33,181 nt of DNA from contig JBBSOK010000021.1 in the NCBI GenBank assembly GCA_038259825.1, positions 1 to 33,181 on the forward strand, given 5' to 3'. Of the stretch, positions 30,782 through 33,181 are shown in pieces. This DNA is from JBBSOK01 sp038259825. Lineage in GTDB: Bacteria; Bacteroidota; Bacteroidia; Flavobacteriales; Flavobacteriaceae. Each line of letters opens with the position of its first letter. The stretch's first letter is position 1. The translations under genes and the position numbers were made by a program. The notes under the pieces were generated by a model. The model did no database searches and had not been told where the DNA came from. It was given only the letters and a program-made list of their open reading frames with translations.

Positions 30782-31618
30782 ATGAAACCATTTTTAGTAC
30801 TTATCTTTTTACATATAACCATTTCCCATTTTGCACAAGTCAAAATAGTTTTTGACAAAAAATTTGTTCAGAGTGAAGATAAATGGATAGCATTTCCGGC
30901 TGATTCAACAGGCTCTTACAATTTTGGATTTATTTACATAGATTCCGAGGCTGGATTAACCTTTGATTATAATGGCTCTTTTAAAATCGGAGAAAATGGA
31001 AAATTCAATTTAAAAGTTAAGGAAATTGAAGGGTCAATGAAATACCGTTTAGAACCGAATAATGTATTAGTAGCATTTATTCCTGAAGAAAAATTTTCTG
31101 AATTGGGTATACAGAAGATACCTGATTGGCTAAAATTTTATAAAATGGATGAAAACACCGTTGAGCGTCAATATAAATGGGGCTATATATATAATGGCTG
31201 GGGAGAATGTGAGAAAGCATTAGAATTTTTAAATAATGCATATAATCTCGATCCCAAATATGTCGGATTAAAGGTTGAATTGGCTTATTCACATAATTGC
31301 ATAAAAAACTACGATCAAGCAATTCAATATTTAATGGAATCAATAAAGGATGAGCCAGTAACTGCATATACCATTAAAGAATTAATTTTTTCACAAGTAA
31401 AAAAGGGAGATTTAAGAGACGCAGAAAACACTTATAATTTATTTGATCCTAGAATAGATGACAAAACATATCGGTCAGAAAATGCATATAATATTCTTCA
31501 AGCTTATTATTTGAAAAAAGATCGTGCAAACTTTCATAGATGGCTAAAAGAGTCAAATATTCAAAGTAGCAAATCTTTTAAATCTAATGTTGAGCAAATG
31601 ATAATTAATCTTAAATAA
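30782..31618 (+). CDS. Secreted TPR-repeat protein
   Basis: The 278-residue protein has a signal peptide (Leu-Val-Leu-Ile-Phe-Leu-His-Ile-Thr-Ile-Ser-His-Phe-Ala-Gln). A beta-rich N-terminal part of about 115 residues follows. Tetratricopeptide repeats come next: Arg-Gln-Tyr-Lys-Trp-Gly-Tyr-Ile-Tyr-Asn-Gly-Trp-Gly-Glu-Cys-Glu-Lys-Ala-Leu-Glu, then Val-Glu-Leu-Ala-Tyr-Ser-His-Asn-Cys-Ile-Lys and Tyr-Asp-Gln-Ala-Ile-Gln-Tyr-Leu. Two weaker repeats come after these. It probably binds another protein in the periplasm or outside. No specific partner is evident. It lies between the two copies of the moxR 3' end, so it may have come with that duplication. Confidence 0.8.
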   Translation: MKPFLVLIFLHITISHFAQVKIVFDKKFVQSEDKWIAFPADSTGSYNFGFIYIDSEAGLTFDYNGSFKIGENGKFNLKVKEIEGSMKYRLEPNNVLVAFIPEEKFSELGIQKIPDWLKFYKMDENTVERQYKWGYIYNGWGECEKALEFLNNAYNLDPKYVGLKVELAYSHNCIKNYDQAIQYLMESIKDEPVTAYTIKELIFSQVKKGDLRDAENTYNLFDPRIDDKTYRSENAYNILQAYYLKKDRANFHRWLKESNIQSSKSFKSNVEQMIINLK

Positions 31619-31773
31619 AGGGCTGCTAACAAGGATTTAAGAAATTGTTCGTTCTCGTCTAATACCGAAAATCCACCCATATTTTATATAAAATTTGTAT
31701 TTCTCAATTAGGTAATTGACCAATAAGCTAATCAAAATAAAACCGTCAGCAACATATTATAACATTATTATTA

Positions 31774-32724
31774 TTATTTCAAATATTGAATCAAAAATGC
31801 AATAACTAAACTTACCGCAAGCCCTATATTTACTTTCCCAAAATCTTTAGCAATGATAATGTAAGTATATTTTATTTTATTTTTATTCAATAAATATGTT
31901 ATTGCTAATTCCCTTCCCGCCAAAATCCCAATAAAAACCCAAGTAGTGCTCATTGGAATAGAATTAAGGTTGCCAAATACAAATAGAAAAACACCATATA
32001 TTAAATCAATAATAGTGGCAGAACGTATATTCTTCGTATTCGATTTTTGATTCACTATTTCCTGAATCCTTCCGCCTCGTTTCCTAAAAATGTATGCCAT
32101 AATCACCAGGATGCAGCTCAATGAAATTAAAAGCTGCTCGATAGAAAGTTTTCTTGGGAGAAAAACAAAAATATTCGCAAAATCCTGAATCAGCCATTGG
32201 GACCATAAAAACCCAGTAGAAAACCATTGCGCTACTAACCAGTAATGCTTCTTTTTATGTTTACCTAGCGTATCCAAGGAAAGCTTGGATTCAAATTGTC
32301 TTGAAATAACAAAATAAACCACCATAGCAAATACAAAAGAAATTGCATAGCCATAAACCGACTTTAAAATCATTTTTTCAATAATCATACCTGAAGAAAA
32401 AATACTCAAGATCATAAACGTCGTACTCACAGGGATCCCGAATCGAGTAATAGCCAATAGCGCAATAGGCGCTAGCAGGTACCACCATTCCAATGTTTCG
32501 GGCAAAGGTATATTTGCCAACCTGCCATAAGACACGTCACCATCATTTACATACCACCCATAACACAAGGTTATAGTAAGAATACTAATGGCAAAAAGCC
32601 AAAGCCACCACCATTTAACTTTAAAGTTTGAAGAAATAAATGTACCAAGTGTTTGAATAACATCATTGGCAATTACTGAATAAGCAGAAATAATAAAACC
32701 TATATACCCTATAATTAATTCCAT
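31774..32724 (-). CDS. PiT-type phosphate permease-like membrane protein
   Basis: The protein is 316 residues from the ATG at 32724; the frame extends upstream to 32787, but that part contains the promoter. About nine to ten membrane helices are visible. Ala-Asn-Asp-Val-Ile-Gln-Thr-Leu-Gly-Thr (near residue 18) and two Pro-x-Ser-Thr-Thr blocks (Gly-Ile-Pro-Val-Ser-Thr-Thr and Ser-Ile-Pro-Met-Ser-Thr-Thr) are the duplicated PHO4/PiT signatures. The last is followed by Ala-Gly-Arg-Glu-Leu. PiT proteins carry phosphate or metal-phosphate with H+ or Na+. It is shorter than E. coli PitA (499). The substrate is an inference. Confidence 0.72.
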   Translation of the reverse strand: MELIIGYIGFIISAYSVIANDVIQTLGTFISSNFKVKWWWLWLFAISILTITLCYGWYVNDGDVSYGRLANIPLPETLEWWYLLAPIALLAITRFGIPVSTTFMILSIFSSGMIIEKMILKSVYGYAISFVFAMVVYFVISRQFESKLSLDTLGKHKKKHYWLVAQWFSTGFLWSQWLIQDFANIFVFLPRKLSIEQLLISLSCILVIMAYIFRKRGGRIQEIVNQKSNTKNIRSATIIDLIYGVFLFVFGNLNSIPMSTTWVFIGILAGRELAITYLLNKNKIKYTYIIIAKDFGKVNIGLAVSLVIAFLIQYLK

Positions 32725-32746
32725 AGTCACGTAAATAAAAGCGCAG

Positions 32747-32776
32747 CAAATATAACGTGTATTGTATACTAACAAA
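32747..32776 (-). promoter_or_regulatory. Promoter of the PiT-like gene
   Basis: On the minus strand TTTG (32773-32776), an 18-bp spacer and TATATTTG (32747-32754) give a full Bacteroidota promoter, about 22 bp before the ATG at 32724. Its position inside the upstream open frame rules out the longer start at 32787. Confidence 0.75.
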
Positions 32777-32864
32777 TTCGTCAACATAAAGATTTTTTAT
32801 TTTTTATTTTCAATAGTGTAGCATCAAATTCAAACGCCTTTTAGCACACATTTCAAACGCATTT

Positions 32865-33042
32865 GTCCACAAAATCCAAATTGGTAGCATACGGGTAATA
32901 GCATTAACAGCATACTGTACTATCCCGGAAATGGTAGATGTACAACCCCTAGCCACCGGCATACTTCGCCACAGACTTTTAAAAAGTACAAAGTCGAAGC
33001 AGAAGTTTAAGTATCGAGGTCATTATCAAGCGTCTCTTTTAA
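32865..33042 (+). pseudogene. Decayed second copy of the moxR 3' end
   Basis: The segment aligns with the last 55-60 codons of the moxR gene ending at 30622. The best part begins at Val-Asp-Val-Gln and continues Leu-Ala-Thr-Gly-Ile-Leu-Arg-His-Arg-Leu, with mostly silent third-position differences. Two single-base deletions after the Arg-Leu-Leu-Lys codons shift the frame, and a TAA at 33040-33042 lines up with the moxR stop. Upstream of about 32920 similarity fades and I cannot place the edge exactly. It has no start and cannot make MoxR. Confidence 0.75.
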
Positions 33043-33065
33043 AAAATAATGTCATAAAATAAAAC

Positions 33066-33112
33066 AAGCTGTCTACAAGATTGGTTACACCATTTGTATA
33101 GACAGCTTTTTA
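33066..33112 (+). terminator. Duplicated moxR-type terminator (copy 2)
   Basis: AAGCTGTCTA (33066-33075) pairs perfectly with TAGACAGCTT (33099-33108), followed by TTTTATTTT. It is the same hairpin as at 30643, with the arms changed in a paired fashion. Confidence 0.75.
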
Positions 33113-33117
33113 TTTTG

Positions 33118-33164
33118 GTTTATGTATATTTAACCGTTAAGAACGGATAACGAATATATTTGTA
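33118..33164 (+). repeat. Regulatory block (direct repeat copy 2)
   Basis: This is homologous to 30696-30742. It contains a perfect CCGTT-AAG-AACGG palindrome (33134-33146) and TATATTTG (33155-33162), a full -7 element. It probably drives a gene beginning beyond the window edge. Confidence 0.6.
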
Positions 33165-33181
33165 CGTATATCCACATGTTG

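Noticed and set aside
31681..31694. Perfect AT palindrome ATTTTATATAAAAT between the TPR and PiT genes
   Set aside because: Entirely A/T in an AT-rich gap, with no T run or promoter beside it; likely chance.
32725..32787. Longer start for the PiT-like permease
   Set aside because: A full promoter lies inside this part, so it cannot be translated from that transcript.
1..33181. tRNA, rRNA, CRISPR array or transposase gene
   Set aside because: No cloverleaf, repeat-spacer pattern, rRNA-like sequence or transposase motif was seen on either strand by eye.

Overview
The window reads as chromosomal DNA of a low-GC Bacteroidota, most likely Flavobacteriaceae. Four things point there. Several proteins are of Bacteroidota type: a PUR/DUF3276 protein, a NusB of over 300 residues, DUF4856, DUF1573 and SurA-like lipoproteins. 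Upstream regions carry the Bacteroidota promoter signature (TTTG or TTG, about 17-20 nt, then TAnnTTTG). Strong Shine-Dalgarno sequences are lacking. Outer-membrane and lipoprotein genes are dense. I cannot name a genus with confidence. No rRNA, tRNA, CRISPR array or transposase gene is visible.

Layout. 1-4.1 kb: the end of a DinB/YfiT-like gene, a thioredoxin-fold protein, a small conserved protein overlapping a CsaA-type tRNA-binding gene, a small charged protein, a DUF6265-like lipoprotein and a SulP anion transporter with STAS domain. 4.2-9.7 kb: a Bacteroidota core block with a PUR protein, an ABC exporter half-transporter, leucine dehydrogenase, NusB, a DUF1573 lipoprotein and YajC. 9.7-15.5 kb: peptidase T, PyrD, a LysE-type exporter, an HMG-CoA-lyase-like enzyme and a two-domain 5'-nucleotidase-type lipoprotein. 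Leucine dehydrogenase and the HMG-CoA-lyase-like enzyme would act at the two ends of leucine catabolism.

15.5-22.5 kb is the most interesting part. A haem-binding-domain protein is followed by a four-gene unit: DUF4856 lipoprotein, imelysin-family lipoprotein, HTTM / vitamin-K-dependent-carboxylase-like membrane protein, and a FecA-like TonB-dependent receptor. The haem gene and the four-gene unit are each preceded by a related 23-25 bp palindrome next to a promoter, which suggests one shared (probably iron) regulator. The HTTM protein keeps a His and a Lys that align with the active-site residues of human gamma-glutamyl carboxylase.

22.5-30.6 kb: guaB, a Skp/OmpH chaperone, a small unknown protein, then an overlapping trio of SurA/parvulin-type periplasmic chaperones and a MoxR AAA+ ATPase. 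30.6-33.2 kb: a secreted TPR protein and a short PiT-type permease lie between the 3' end of moxR and a second, decayed copy of that same 3' end. The repeated segment of about 300 bp includes the moxR terminator hairpin and the regulatory block beyond it. The arrangement looks like a cassette inserted or duplicated at the end of moxR.
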